From assembly GCA_031258155.1 (NCBI GenBank), contig JAIRNH010000019.1:57941-121940 (forward strand): 64,000 nucleotides of DNA. The letters run 5' to 3'. Every line of letters starts with the position of its first letter. Position 1 is the stretch's first letter. The translations under genes and the position numbers were made by a program. This DNA is from Helicobacteraceae bacterium (lineage in GTDB: Bacteria > Campylobacterota > Campylobacteria > Campylobacterales > SZUA-545). This document shows positions 25,811-34,145 of the stretch, piece after piece. The notes below the pieces were generated by a model that was not told where the DNA came from, ran no database searches, and worked only from the letters and a program-made list of their open reading frames with translations.

Positions 25811-26332
25811 TCGCGCCCGCCGAATCATTGGCGAGCCGCCGCGCCGTTTTTAACGCAAGAGCGCGATCGGCGGCGGCAAAGCCAAATTAAACATAACGGA
25901 AACAAGAGGGCTGATCGCCGACTATCCCGAAACGTTTTTGGAGTATGAACTCCTCTTTGCCGTCGGCGCGAATTAAGCCTTGCCAAATAGCGCCGACGTT
26001 GCGATTAACGCGGCGGTATCCGTCCGTAGCGGATAATAAAACAATATCGTCGCCGCGCTATAACGATATAGAAAAACTATAAGAGATAATAAATGCCGCG
26101 CAACGCTTTTGCGGCGCCATTAGCGCATACGATCGCAAAGCGCGGGTTTGCTCGCCAATACAAATAAGCGCGAATCTTGATCCTATTATTATCCCCGCAA
26201 GAAAGCGTTCGCCCGCTTTAGAAAAAAGCTATTCTTTAGCGCGATCGGCGCGTTTGGCGTAAATTGGGCTATTTGTCGCGCTCCTCGTTTTTTGCCCGTC
26301 AATGGCGCGCGGTTAAAAAACGCAAATATAAG
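25811..26332. other. Intergenic gap with a possible gene remnant (25854-25976)
   Basis: No intact gene. The frame 25854-25976 reads as 40 coding-like residues (contains ETRGLIADYPETFLEYELLF) and ends in TAA, but it follows directly on an upstream stop and has no start codon near its beginning, so it looks like a fragment. A small hairpin (GGAGT/ACTCC) lies inside it at 25940-25953. The rest, to the gmd promoter, shows nothing identifiable. Confidence 0.35.
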
Positions 26333-26338
26333 TATAAT
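26333..26338 (+). promoter_or_regulatory. Probable -10 element (TATAAT) of gmd
   Basis: A perfect TATAAT lies 32 bp before the gmd ATG (26370). An upstream in-frame start at 26292 would place this element inside the gene, so it also supports the shorter gene model. No clear -35. Confidence 0.55.
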
Positions 26339-26369
26339 ACCGCGCAAAAATCAGGCGAAAAGTTTTTTG

Positions 26370-27404
26370 ATGGCAAAAAAGGCGTTTATCACGGGCATCA
26401 CGGGGCAGGACGGATCGTATTTAGCGGAGTTCTTGCTTGAAAAAGGTTATGAGGTTTATGCGATTATGCGCAGATCGAGCGTTTTTACGACGCAACGTAT
26501 CGAGCGTTTTTTCACGCACCCGCGATTGAAAATACATCTAGGCGATCTAACCGACTCAAGCAACCTACACTCTTTGCTCTCCAAAATCCAGCCCGACGAG
26601 ATATACAACCTAGGCGCGCAAAGTCATGTCGGCGTTAGCTTTGAAGTGCCGGAATACACCGCCGAAGTCGATGCGATCGGCGCTATTCGCATATTGGACG
26701 CGATCAAAGATTTGCATCTTAAACCGCGTTTTTATCAGGCTTCCACTAGCGAGCTTTTTGGCGGACTTGCGCATACCGCGCCGCAAAGCGAAACCACGCC
26801 GTTTTACCCAAAATCTCCATACGGCGCGGCGAAACTCTACGCCTATTGGATAACGATCAACTATCGCGAATCGTATGATCTATTCGCGTGCAACGGCATT
26901 CTTTTCAACCACGAAAGCCCGCGTCGCGGCGAAACCTTCGTAACCAAAAAGATAACTAAAGCCGTCGCCAATATCCGCAAAGGCAAACAGGAGCGGCTTG
27001 TTTTGGGCAACCTTAACGCCAAGCGCGACTGGGGTTACGCCAAAGAGTATGTCGAGGCGATGTGGCTAATGCTTCAACAAAATACGCCTAGCGATCTGGT
27101 AATCGCCACGGGCGAAACGCATACGATCCGCGAATTTGTCGAACTTGCGTTCGCGCAGATCGGCGTTGAAATCGTCTGGCGCGGAGAGGGGATAAATGAA
27201 AAAGGAATCGATCGCGAAAGCGGCAAAACGCTAGTCGAGATCGACGCTAGATATTTTCGCCCCGCCGAAGTGGAGCTACTATGCGGCGATCCTAGCAAAG
27301 CGCAAAAACTGCTTGGCTGGAAAGCGAAAACAATGTTAAAAGAACTCGTAAAACTGATGGTGGAATACGATCTGCGGCACGACGACTACGGCGGCGAAGA
27401 GTAA
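26370..27404 (+). CDS. gmd: GDP-mannose 4,6-dehydratase
   Basis: A 344-residue short-chain dehydrogenase that converts GDP-mannose to GDP-4-keto-6-deoxymannose, first step to GDP-L-fucose and other deoxysugars. Motifs: NAD(P)-binding [18 protein letters not shown] at the N-terminus, ASTSELFGG (catalytic Ser/Thr region), [12 protein letters not shown] (catalytic Tyr and Lys, YxxxK), and [16 protein letters not shown], a strongly conserved Gmd segment. The ATG at 26370 matches the family N-terminus (MAKKAFITG). fcl, the next enzyme, is convergent on the other strand about 400 bp on. The product would supply surface glycan synthesis. Confidence 0.97.
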   Translation: MAKKAFITGITGQDGSYLAEFLLEKGYEVYAIMRRSSVFTTQRIERFFTHPRLKIHLGDLTDSSNLHSLLSKIQPDEIYNLGAQSHVGVSFEVPEYTAEVDAIGAIRILDAIKDLHLKPRFYQASTSELFGGLAHTAPQSETTPFYPKSPYGAAKLYAYWITINYRESYDLFACNGILFNHESPRRGETFVTKKITKAVANIRKGKQERLVLGNLNAKRDWGYAKEYVEAMWLMLQQNTPSDLVIATGETHTIREFVELAFAQIGVEIVWRGEGINEKGIDRESGKTLVEIDARYFRPAEVELLCGDPSKAQKLLGWKAKTMLKELVKLMVEYDLRHDDYGGEE

Positions 27405-27570
27405 GCGCGACGAGCAAAGTCAAACGTTAATATAACCGCTTCTATGCGCGCGATCAACGTAAATTGTTATTAGGCAATTGTAAAGCGTCTAGCCATAGCA
27501 TAAACGCTTTGCTTTAATCGATCTATTTATTAACGCTAGACCCCAAAAACAATTTCATTTGACAAAGCGC

Positions 27571-27622
27571 CGCAAATACCGTTCGCTTGTGAGCGCTAAG
27601 CCCTCTTTTAGCGGTATTTGCG
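27571..27622. repeat. Inverted repeat CGCAAATACCG / CGGTATTTGCG
   Basis: An 11-bp perfect inverted repeat (27571-27581 and 27612-27622) with a 30-nt loop in the gap between convergent gmd and the dehydrogenase fragment. No T-run follows on either strand, so a standard intrinsic terminator is unlikely. It may mark the edge of the deletion that truncated the dehydrogenase. Confidence 0.4.
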
Positions 27623-27643
27623 CCGAAAACCCCGCATTCTAAA

Positions 27644-27790
27644 CTACTTTTTATTGACTTTATCTATCAATTGATCGTCGCGATCTACGCCAAAACATTT
27701 CAAGCCCGCTTTAGAAAGCGTCAAGCCCAGCGGCAAACCTACTCGTCCGGTTCCTACAATCGCCGCGTCATACTTAAAAGAATCGCTCAT
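27644..27790 (-). pseudogene. N-terminal fragment of a UDP-glucose/GDP-mannose dehydrogenase family gene
   Basis: A 48-residue reading frame starts ATG 27790 with GGGAG seven bases upstream and ends TAG 27644. It reads DAAIVGTGRVGLPLGLTLSK and continues KCFGVDRDDQLIDKV: the Rossmann NAD-binding start of WecC/TviB-type nucleotide-sugar dehydrogenases (usual length about 400 or more). The remaining 90 percent is absent; the DNA beyond does not resume in another frame as far as I can see. It follows fcl by 11 bp, so it was probably the next gene of that operon, making a uronic-acid sugar. The intact start and ribosome binding site mean a short peptide may still be made. Confidence 0.75.
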
Positions 27791-27801
27791 TTTTTTCTCC
27801 C

Positions 27802-28743
27802 TTAGGATTGATCTTTGCCCTGATAGCGTTCAAGAAAATCATGGTATGCCTTTGCTACGCCCGTTTTAAGCGGTATCTTATATTTCCAACCAAGCGCGTT
27901 TATTCGCGAAACGTCTAGTAGTTTTCGCGGCGTTCCGTCCGGTTTGGAAGCGTCAAATACAATATCGCCTTTGAAGCCGACCATATCCATTATTGTCTTA
28001 GCTAATTCGCCAATTGTTATATCTTCGCCGCAACCGATGTTGTATAGTCCGTTATCAACGCCTTTTTCCATTAAAAACACGCATGCGTCCGCTAGATCGT
28101 CCGCGTCTAGAAACTCGCGTTTAGGCTTGCCGCTTCCCCATACGACAAGCTCGCTGTCTTCGCGCGACTTGGCTTCGTGCGCTTTACGGATTAACGCCGG
28201 CAAAACATGGCTATTCGCCAGATCGTAACGATCGTTTATCCCGTAAAGATTGGTCGGCATTACGCTAAAAAACCGCGTCTTATATTGCGCGTTCATGCTT
28301 TCGCATAGTTTTATGCCGGCGATTTTGGCAATCGCGTAAGGCTCGTTTGTGTATTCCAACGCGCCAGTTAATAGATACTCCTCTTTGATCGGCTGTGGAC
28401 ACTCGCGCGGATATATACAACTAGAACCCAAGAAACACAGATCGGCGATTCCCGCTAAAAACGCGCCGTAAATAACGTTGGTTTCAATTTGAATATTTTC
28501 GTAAATAAAATCGGCGCGATATATATTATTGGCGTTAATGCCGCCCACCTTCGCCGCCGCCAAAAAGATAAAATCGGGCTTTTCGGCGTTAAGAAAAGCG
28601 CGAACCGCCTTTTGATCGAGCAGATCCAATTCGGCGCGGGAGCGGAGGATCAGATTATCGTAACCGCCGCGCCGCAAACGGCGGACAATCGCCGATCCGA
28701 CCATGCCGTTGTGCCCCGCGACATATATTTTTTTGTTAAACAT
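27802..28743 (-). CDS. fcl: GDP-L-fucose synthase
   Basis: A 313-residue SDR epimerase/reductase that turns GDP-4-keto-6-deoxymannose into GDP-L-fucose. Motifs: [18 protein letters not shown] (NADP-binding), [15 protein letters not shown] (catalytic Ser and the conserved Cys), and [16 protein letters not shown] (Tyr and Lys). Length is typical. Together with gmd this completes the de novo GDP-fucose branch and implies fucosylated or related deoxysugar surface glycans. The start is 85 bp after the divergent-looking gap to the nitrilase-like gene; both are on the minus strand. Confidence 0.97.
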   Translation of the reverse strand: MFNKKIYVAGHNGMVGSAIVRRLRRGGYDNLILRSRAELDLLDQKAVRAFLNAEKPDFIFLAAAKVGGINANNIYRADFIYENIQIETNVIYGAFLAGIADLCFLGSSCIYPRECPQPIKEEYLLTGALEYTNEPYAIAKIAGIKLCESMNAQYKTRFFSVMPTNLYGINDRYDLANSHVLPALIRKAHEAKSREDSELVVWGSGKPKREFLDADDLADACVFLMEKGVDNGLYNIGCGEDITIGELAKTIMDMVGFKGDIVFDASKPDGTPRKLLDVSRINALGWKYKIPLKTGVAKAYHDFLERYQGKDQS

Positions 28744-28805
28744 ATAGGTTAGCCGCGCTTATTATTGATTTGGTAACGCGCGATTATAGCGGCTAAACGA
28801 TTATG

Positions 28806-29591
28806 TCAGTTCGTTTTAAACGCTTTTGCGATTCTGCCAAATCCAAAAGCGCGGCGGCTTTGGCGAAGCGCGTCGCGATCGCACGAGGCGACCAGAATGC
28901 CTTCGCGATCGTCGAGCGAATTTTCTATCTCTCCAAACGGATTGCAATATAACGAATTGCCGTAAAATATCCAAGGCTCTAGCTGCTTGTCGCCGCCATA
29001 CGATCCGATTCTGTTCGCGCGGATCGCGTAACAGCCGCCGCTAAACGCCCGCGACTTGCACAACGTCTGCCATCTAGCAAACGATTCAAAGGCGCACACC
29101 GACGAAACGATCGCTATATCCGTCCGCGCCGCAATCATCTTGTGCCACAATAGATCAAAGTGTAGCTCAAAACCAAAAAGCAATCCTATACGAAAACCGT
29201 TATAGGTAAAAATCGTCGGTTTCAGCTCTCGGCGATCGTTGGCAAAAAAAGCGGCTTCGTTCCAGTGCGGATAGTCGATTAGTATCTGCTGATCGTAACG
29301 CCAAACGCGATCGGGGCTAAAGCGATAAAGACTCTTATACGGCTTGGCGCCGATAACGCGAATAAGCGGAGCGATAATCGTAATTTTGTATTGCTTTGAA
29401 AGTTTAGATAGATTTTCATACTGCTGCGCGCCGCGAGTTTTTATCTCGGCGACGGGCGCTTTTTCGATCTCCTTGAAAAACGCTCCGCAAACGTATTCGG
29501 GCAAAACCGCTATGCGCGAACCGTGATTTTTTGCTTGGGTAAGCAAGTAATCCAGCCGCGCCGAACCCAGCGCAAGCGCGTCGATTTGCAA
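28806..29591 (-). CDS. Nitrilase-fold (carbon-nitrogen hydrolase) protein lacking catalytic Lys and Cys
   Basis: A 261-residue member of the nitrilase superfamily by fold. The catalytic Glu region is present (RIAVLPEYV, Glu about 32). Where the family has 'YrKihL' the sequence reads WRYDQQIL, with Gln for the Lys (about 101), and where it has 'GvlICyE' it reads GLLFGFELHFD, with Gly for the nucleophilic Cys (about 140). By this alignment two of three triad residues are lost, so amidase or nitrilase activity is not expected. The gene is otherwise intact and sits 10 bp after xseB, so it is maintained. The role is unknown; a binding or scaffold function is possible. Confidence 0.75.
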   Translation of the reverse strand: MQIDALALGSARLDYLLTQAKNHGSRIAVLPEYVCGAFFKEIEKAPVAEIKTRGAQQYENLSKLSKQYKITIIAPLIRVIGAKPYKSLYRFSPDRVWRYDQQILIDYPHWNEAAFFANDRRELKPTIFTYNGFRIGLLFGFELHFDLLWHKMIAARTDIAIVSSVCAFESFARWQTLCKSRAFSGGCYAIRANRIGSYGGDKQLEPWIFYGNSLYCNPFGEIENSLDDREGILVASCDRDALRQSRRAFGFGRIAKAFKTN

Positions 29592-29601
29592 AATAGCGAT
29601 A

Positions 29602-29796
29602 TTAACCGTTTGAATTTTGAAGCTCCTCGTATTCTAGTTTCGCGTTTTCAAGCAGTTTCGCCGCCTCGTCCAGCAGCTTTTTGCCCTCTTTGAATAGCGC
29701 GGTAGCCCTATCTAGCGGCAGATCGCTTTTGTTTAGCTCCGTCAAAATCGCTTTGGCGGCTTCAATTTTTGCTTCGTAGCTCTGATTTTCTTCCAT
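29602..29796 (-). CDS. xseB: Exodeoxyribonuclease VII small subunit
   Basis: A 64-residue helical protein, the usual XseB size. The family pattern is clear: YEAKIEAAKAILTELNKSDL, then PLDRATALFKEGKKLLDEA and a last helix with LEYEEL. XseB pairs with the XseA nuclease (not in this window) to degrade single-stranded DNA. Start ATG 29796 is preferred over ATG 29808 because GGGAG lies five bases before it, inside the longer version. Ten bp separate it from the nitrilase-like gene, suggesting co-transcription. Confidence 0.9.
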   Translation of the reverse strand: MEENQSYEAKIEAAKAILTELNKSDLPLDRATALFKEGKKLLDEAAKLLENAKLEYEELQNSNG

Positions 29797-29936
29797 AATC
29801 GCTCCCATATATCGGCAAGAACGCGCTAATGTTAGCCAAAAGCGATTGAATTAACCAAACGCGGCTATTGACGATCCAAAGCAAAAATCAAGTGAATAAA
29901 CGCTAGGATTTCTCATCTAAAAACAAAGAGGTCGCG

Positions 29937-30383
29937 ATGAAAAAGACGTTGCTGTGCGCGGTAGCGCTGGCTTCGCTGGCGTTTGGCGCAAACATTGATA
30001 AAAGTTTGCTGGTAGGAAAGAGATGGCTCTGCTCCGAAACAATCGAGTCTGGCGAATTTAGCGGTTGGACAAAGTTTAACAAAGACGGAACATTTTCGTT
30101 GTCCGCTTCGTTAAATATCAACGGAGCGCAAAAATATACGATGAAAATCGAAACGACCGGCGATTGGAAGCTAAACAAAGACAAGCTCTTTACCAAAGAC
30201 AAAACATTTAAGGCGACCAGCAAAGAAAATCCGCAAGCCGCCAAAGCCTACGAGACGTTATGGAAAATAGGCTCCGAGCAAAACGAGGAGGAAGATTACT
30301 CTATTATAACAGGGCTGACAAGCTCAAAGCTGACGCTTAAAGACGCCGATTCTGACGAAGAGCGCGTCTGCGTCGCTAAATAA
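29937..30383 (+). CDS. Secreted protein of unknown function, possibly lipocalin-like
   Basis: A 148-residue protein with a clear signal peptide (MKKTLLCAVALASLAFGA, cleavage near residue 18). The mature part begins with a hydrophobic/Trp segment (LLVGKRWLCSE) followed by alternating beta strands (GWTKFNKDGTFSLSA, TGDWKLNKDKLF, SKLTLKDADSDEE). This rhythm recalls the 'G.W....' start and beta-barrel of lipocalin-like or META-type stress proteins, but I cannot assign a family. Two Cys (about 37 and 145) could form a disulfide in the periplasm. AGAGG precedes the ATG by six bases. Confidence 0.7.
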   Translation: MKKTLLCAVALASLAFGANIDKSLLVGKRWLCSETIESGEFSGWTKFNKDGTFSLSASLNINGAQKYTMKIETTGDWKLNKDKLFTKDKTFKATSKENPQAAKAYETLWKIGSEQNEEEDYSIITGLTSSKLTLKDADSDEERVCVAK

Positions 30384-30619
30384 AGCGGCGCGCCGATCGC
30401 TAAAATTAAGAAAACGTTAATCTGTAAAACCAATATCGGCGCGGCTTAGGCAAGTTGCGATAAAGGGCTAAAGGCTGGTGAAATACGCTAAAACAAGAAT
30501 TAGGTTGACAGCGAGGTTAAAAGCGCGGCGGGAGCAAACGAAGCTAAGAGGCGGCAAACCGCTATACGCCGACGAAAAGTTCGCCGCAATATCCAAAACG
30601 ATAGATCGGCGAAAACGCT

Positions 30620-30643
30620 ACCGATCGGCGCGATCGGTTTTTT
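30620..30643 (+). terminator. Intrinsic terminator (plus strand)
   Basis: ACCGATCG-GCG-CGATCGGT followed by TTTTTT: a GC-rich perfect stem with a three-base loop and U-run, the canonical form. It reads in the plus direction, so it would end transcripts of the secreted-protein gene that stops 236 bp earlier. It abuts the 3' end of the convergent leuD. Confidence 0.7.
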
Positions 30644-31130
30644 AGGCAAGCGCGGCGATCTCTTTTTGCGCGTATTCCATTAGCCCGCCCGCATCGACAA
30701 GCTCTTGCATAAACGGCGGCGGGGGGATAAATTTATAAGTTTCGTTTTTGGTGAGATTTCTAACCTCGCCGGTCGCGTTATCCACCTCGATCTGATCGCC
30801 GTTTTCAATGCGATCGGCTTGCTCGACTTCGTAGATGTAAAGCCCCGTGTTAAAGGCGTTGCGGTAGAAGATCCGCGCGTAAGATTTCGCGATCACCGCC
30901 GCTATGCCAAACGCCTTGATCGCCACGGGCGCGTGTTCGCGGCTTGATCCGCAACCAAAATTATCCAGCGCGACGATATAGTCGCCCTTTTGCGCTTTTT
31001 TCGTAAAATCCGGGTCTGCGCCCTCAAGCAGATGCGCGGCAAGCTCTTTTGGCTCCGACGTGTTCAAGTAACGCGCCGCTATAATCAAATCCGTATCGAC
31101 ATTAACGCCAAAACGCCAAGCGGTAGCCAT
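30642..31130 (-). CDS. leuD: 3-isopropylmalate dehydratase small subunit
   Basis: A 162-residue LeuD of the short type (about 160-170 residues) that pairs with the short LeuC found in archaea and epsilonproteobacteria. It forms the swivelling substrate-recognition domain of isopropylmalate isomerase in leucine synthesis. Motifs: NVDTDLIIAARYLNT, the nearly invariant DNFGCGSSREHAP, and AKSYARIFYRNAFNTG. ATG 31130 is chosen because AAGGA lies seven bases before it; the in-frame TTG at 31136 is too close to that site. leuC is 8 kb away, so the subunits are made from separate transcripts. Confidence 0.96.
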   Translation of the reverse strand: MATAWRFGVNVDTDLIIAARYLNTSEPKELAAHLLEGADPDFTKKAQKGDYIVALDNFGCGSSREHAPVAIKAFGIAAVIAKSYARIFYRNAFNTGLYIYEVEQADRIENGDQIEVDNATGEVRNLTKNETYKFIPPPPFMQELVDAGGLMEYAQKEIAALA

Positions 31131-31189
31131 AGACAAATCCTTGCGTAAAATAAAACGCGATTTTAGCCTATTTCGCCGAAACTAGCGCG

Positions 31190-31978
31190 TTAGCGTTTCA
31201 AGCCATTGACGGCGCTTAGCATTTCGTCGCTCGTGGTGATCGCCTTGCTGCCCGCTTCGTATGCGCGCTGACCCGTGATCAGATCGGTCATCTCATCGAC
31301 AAGCTGCACGTTTGAAAGCTCCAAGAAAAGCTGGCGCGTCTGCCCAAAGCCGTTTAAGCCTGGTTGCCCCACAACCGCGTCGCCGGAAGCGGTGGTGTTG
31401 ACGTAGTTGTTATCGCCCAAAGAGTGCAAGCCCGCGGGGTTGATAAAGTTGGCTAACTCAAACTGCCCTATTTGCGCGCTTTGCGTCTGCCCCGCCTGCA
31501 TTACGCTGATCGTGCCGTCCGCGCCGATCGTAAGCTGCGTGGTATCGGCGGGGACTACTACCTGCGGCAGAAGCGGATAGCCGTCCGCGGTTACGATCGT
31601 CCCGTTTTCGTCGAGCTTGAACGCGCCCGCGCGCGTGTATGCGGTCGTCCCGTCGGGTAGCTGGATTTGGAAAAATCCGTCGCCGCTGATCGCTACGTCT
31701 AGTTGATTGCCCGTCTCTTTGTAGTTGCCCTGCGAAAATATCTTTTGGATCGCCGTCGGACGAACGCCAAGCCCCACCTCGATTCCCGTCGGGCTGATCG
31801 TCGTGGCGCTAGAGCTTGTGCCGGCATATTCCATCACCTGATACATCAGATCTGCAAATTCGGCGCGCTGCTTTTTGTAGCCCGTGGTATTGACGTTGGC
31901 GATATTGTTGGAAACCGCGTCGATCGATAGCTGTTGCGCCTTCATTCCCGTAGCGGCGGCGTATAGCGAACGAATCAT
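31190..31978 (-). CDS. flgG: Flagellar distal rod protein FlgG
   Basis: A 262-residue rod protein. The N-terminus (RSLYAAATGMKAQQLSIDAV, then SNNIANVNTTGYKK) and C-terminus (LVDEMTDLITGQRAYEAGSK) are the conserved flagellar rod/hook helices that form the coiled-coil core, and the middle holds the QLPDGTTAYTRAGAF strand region. Length matches FlgG. It builds the periplasmic distal rod through which the flagellum spins. It follows flgG2 by 12 bp, the standard epsilonproteobacterial order. Confidence 0.97.
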   Translation of the reverse strand: MIRSLYAAATGMKAQQLSIDAVSNNIANVNTTGYKKQRAEFADLMYQVMEYAGTSSSATTISPTGIEVGLGVRPTAIQKIFSQGNYKETGNQLDVAISGDGFFQIQLPDGTTAYTRAGAFKLDENGTIVTADGYPLLPQVVVPADTTQLTIGADGTISVMQAGQTQSAQIGQFELANFINPAGLHSLGDNNYVNTTASGDAVVGQPGLNGFGQTRQLFLELSNVQLVDEMTDLITGQRAYEAGSKAITTSDEMLSAVNGLKR

Positions 31979-31990
31979 CTGTTATCTCCT

Positions 31991-32806
31991 TTAGGCTTTG
32001 ATCGCGGCGAGTTTGTTGATCGCGTCGCCGTTGATTTCGTTCATATGGGTATCCATCGCCTTTTGATACATGCCCACAAGACGGTTTGTCTCTATCAGCG
32101 CGGTCATCTCGCTAATAGCGTTTACGTTGGATTTTTCCAAAAACCCTTGCGCCGTCAAAAATTGCCCCTCCGCGTTGATAGGCTCGGCGTAGCCTTCGGC
32201 GCTTTTGAAGTAGTTATGCCCTACTTTCTCAAGCCATTTTGGATTGTCGAACCTGACGATCCTTAAAGCGGCGATCTCCTCTTGCTCAAGCAGGTTTTCT
32301 TGATTTTGCGCGTAAAACGTCCCTTCGGAATTAAGCGTGATCTTGCGATCGACGGGCAGTTGGATCGCGGCGTTATCGGCGCTTAACACCCTAAAACCCT
32401 CTTTGGCGATCAGGTAGCCCTCGTCGTCGAGCTTAAACGAGCCGTCGCGCGTGTAGCGAACGCCGTTTGGCGTTTCAACGACGAAGAACAGATTGGGGCT
32501 TTGCAACGCGACGTCAAGCGGATTTCCCGTTTGGAGCATGGCGCCTATATCGTGATCGGTGTATTCCTCTACAACCTGAGGAACGCGGGTCGTCGCGCGG
32601 TTTAGGTGTTGCGATCCCTCTCGCGTATGGTTGCGAATGGGCAGAACGTCGTGCGTCTCCTTATAAAGGCGCATATAATCGCCGATTACAATATCGTCGC
32701 GCTTAAAACCCGCCGTGTTGATGTTGGCGAGGTTGTTAGAGATAACGTCGAGGCGGTTAAACTGCGTTACCATACCGCCCGTATTGCTGTAAAAACCCGT
32801 TTGCAT
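31991..32806 (-). CDS. flgG2: Flagellar rod protein FlgG2 (FlgF-like)
   Basis: A 271-residue paralogue of FlgG that stands where FlgF is in enterobacteria. It has the rod-protein ends: MVTQFNRLDVISNNLANINT (the 'sNNlAN.nT.GfK' motif) and AISEMTALIETNRLVGMYQK; in the middle VRYTRDGSFKLDDEGYL. It likely forms the proximal rod. Upstream gene of the two-gene flgG2-flgG unit. I use the Campylobacter/Helicobacter name; flgF is the functional equivalent. Confidence 0.9.
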   Translation of the reverse strand: MQTGFYSNTGGMVTQFNRLDVISNNLANINTAGFKRDDIVIGDYMRLYKETHDVLPIRNHTREGSQHLNRATTRVPQVVEEYTDHDIGAMLQTGNPLDVALQSPNLFFVVETPNGVRYTRDGSFKLDDEGYLIAKEGFRVLSADNAAIQLPVDRKITLNSEGTFYAQNQENLLEQEEIAALRIVRFDNPKWLEKVGHNYFKSAEGYAEPINAEGQFLTAQGFLEKSNVNAISEMTALIETNRLVGMYQKAMDTHMNEINGDAINKLAAIKA

Positions 32807-32991
32807 TCAGCGCCTTTCGCCGTTAATCGCAACTAAACAGCAAACGCCGTTCCGTTTTTACGATTTATCCCCCGACAAAAGGCGCCGCCCGCGCTAAGCG
32901 GCTTAGTTAGTTGGTCGGCTACAGAAGCCGCGAAAACGACGGCAAAAGCAGAGATCGCCGCGTTGGAAAGCTAAGCGTCGGCGCTTAAGCG

Positions 32992-34032
32992 TTAATTGTT
33001 CAGCCAATTGGCGAACTCGGCGCAGGTTCCGCTAAACTTGGTTGTTTTATTATCGCCGTCTATGTAATCGACCTTTACGGCGCCGCTTCCAAAAACAATG
33101 TTGATCTTCTGAAGGGAGGTTTCAGACCTCGATATGTTATGCTCGCCCGTTTGAGTTTCTATTCCGTCCTCATAATCGCAATCATACCCTCCAACGTTTT
33201 TGCTCGTATAATAGGCTACGCGATGGTTTCCGACCAATCCTCTATGGATGAAAATTTGATTGTCGAAATCCTCGTACTCGTAATAATTGACGACTCCAGA
33301 CGAATAAATATCGCCTGTTTTAAAGTATATTATCGACGTAGCGGTGGCGTTGTTCCAACTATAAATCTGTTCTTCGTCGATATCCGTATGCTCATAACTT
33401 CCGCGAGAGCTTGCATATAAGGGAAAAACGGACAGAAAGGCGTCGCCTTGCTCAAAACCGCTTAAGCGAATATCGTATAAATCCTCGTCGTCGCACAATA
33501 AGTTGTCAAAGAAAAGTTTGTCGCCCTGAAATTTATCGAGCCCGTTCAAATACATTCCAACGTCGTCGGAACAAATCCGCGTAGGTAAATCCGCCCGCGC
33601 TGGAATTATCGCCAAAAACTTCGCGTAACCGCTTATATCGCAATTTATAATATCGCCATTCTTAAGCGGCGCGGACAAAACCCTGAACGAGTTAGTCGTA
33701 GCTAGGGCGTCTTTAAGTTTTGGTAGATAAGATAGCCTAATGAGTTTGCTTGCCGTTAAACTTGTCTCCGATAAGGTAGAAAGCGGTTCGCCATAGCTTG
33801 AGCCGTAGATTAACTCAATAACATCTTTGACCGTATCCGAGCTTATAGATACTCTATTGTCCTCTTTGGTCAATTCATACGCGAGATCGATTCCGTATTG
33901 CGGATCGAAGTTTATATCGCGCCTATATTTGTTATCGGAGCCGCCTCCGCCGCCGCAACCGACGAGCGTGAAAAGCGTTGCCGCGCTAACAACCGCTAAT
34001 AGGGCGAGCCCCCCCCCCACGCTTATTTGCAA
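32992..34032 (-). CDS. Predicted lipoprotein, phase variable, apparently OFF in this assembly
   Basis: A 346-codon frame for a lipoprotein of unknown function: hydrophobic signal ending in lipobox LVGC, then poly-Gly (GGGGGSDN). No known domain is recognised; the body is rich in Asp, Tyr and Ser with several Cys. The open frame begins at a TTG (34032) 13 bases from any ribosome binding site and gives a signal with no positive charge. A better start, ATG 34039, has AAGGA six bases upstream and would add MRVANKR, a proper basic n-region, but a run of 10 G (34009-34018) puts it out of frame and it stops after 17 codons. With 9 or 12 G the ATG would read through. Confidence 0.72.
   Translation of the reverse strand: MQISVGGGLALLAVVSAATLFTLVGCGGGGGSDNKYRRDINFDPQYGIDLAYELTKEDNRVSISSDTVKDVIELIYGSSYGEPLSTLSETSLTASKLIRLSYLPKLKDALATTNSFRVLSAPLKNGDIINCDISGYAKFLAIIPARADLPTRICSDDVGMYLNGLDKFQGDKLFFDNLLCDDEDLYDIRLSGFEQGDAFLSVFPLYASSRGSYEHTDIDEEQIYSWNNATATSIIYFKTGDIYSSGVVNYYEYEDFDNQIFIHRGLVGNHRVAYYTSKNVGGYDCDYEDGIETQTGEHNISRSETSLQKINIVFGSGAVKVDYIDGDNKTTKFSGTCAEFANWLNN
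34009..34018 (-). repeat. Homopolymeric tract, 10 G on the coding strand (phase-variation tract)
   Basis: Ten C on the plus strand, read as G on the coding strand, directly after the seventh codon from ATG 34039. The tract separates the well-placed start codon from the lipoprotein signal. A change of -1 or +2 joins them. Typical of slipped-strand switches in Campylobacterota. Confidence 0.8.
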
Positions 34033-34145
34033 CTCTCATTGCCTGTCCTTTAATTAAAATTAAGCGACGCTATTATGCTACCGCGAACCTTAATATTGAC
34101 AATTCCTAACTTTTTAGCGCATAATCTTTTGGCTAAAAAGCGGCG

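Noticed and set aside
26292..26369. N-terminal extension of Gmd
   Set aside because: It would include the TATAAT promoter element; family members begin at the MAKKAFITG position.
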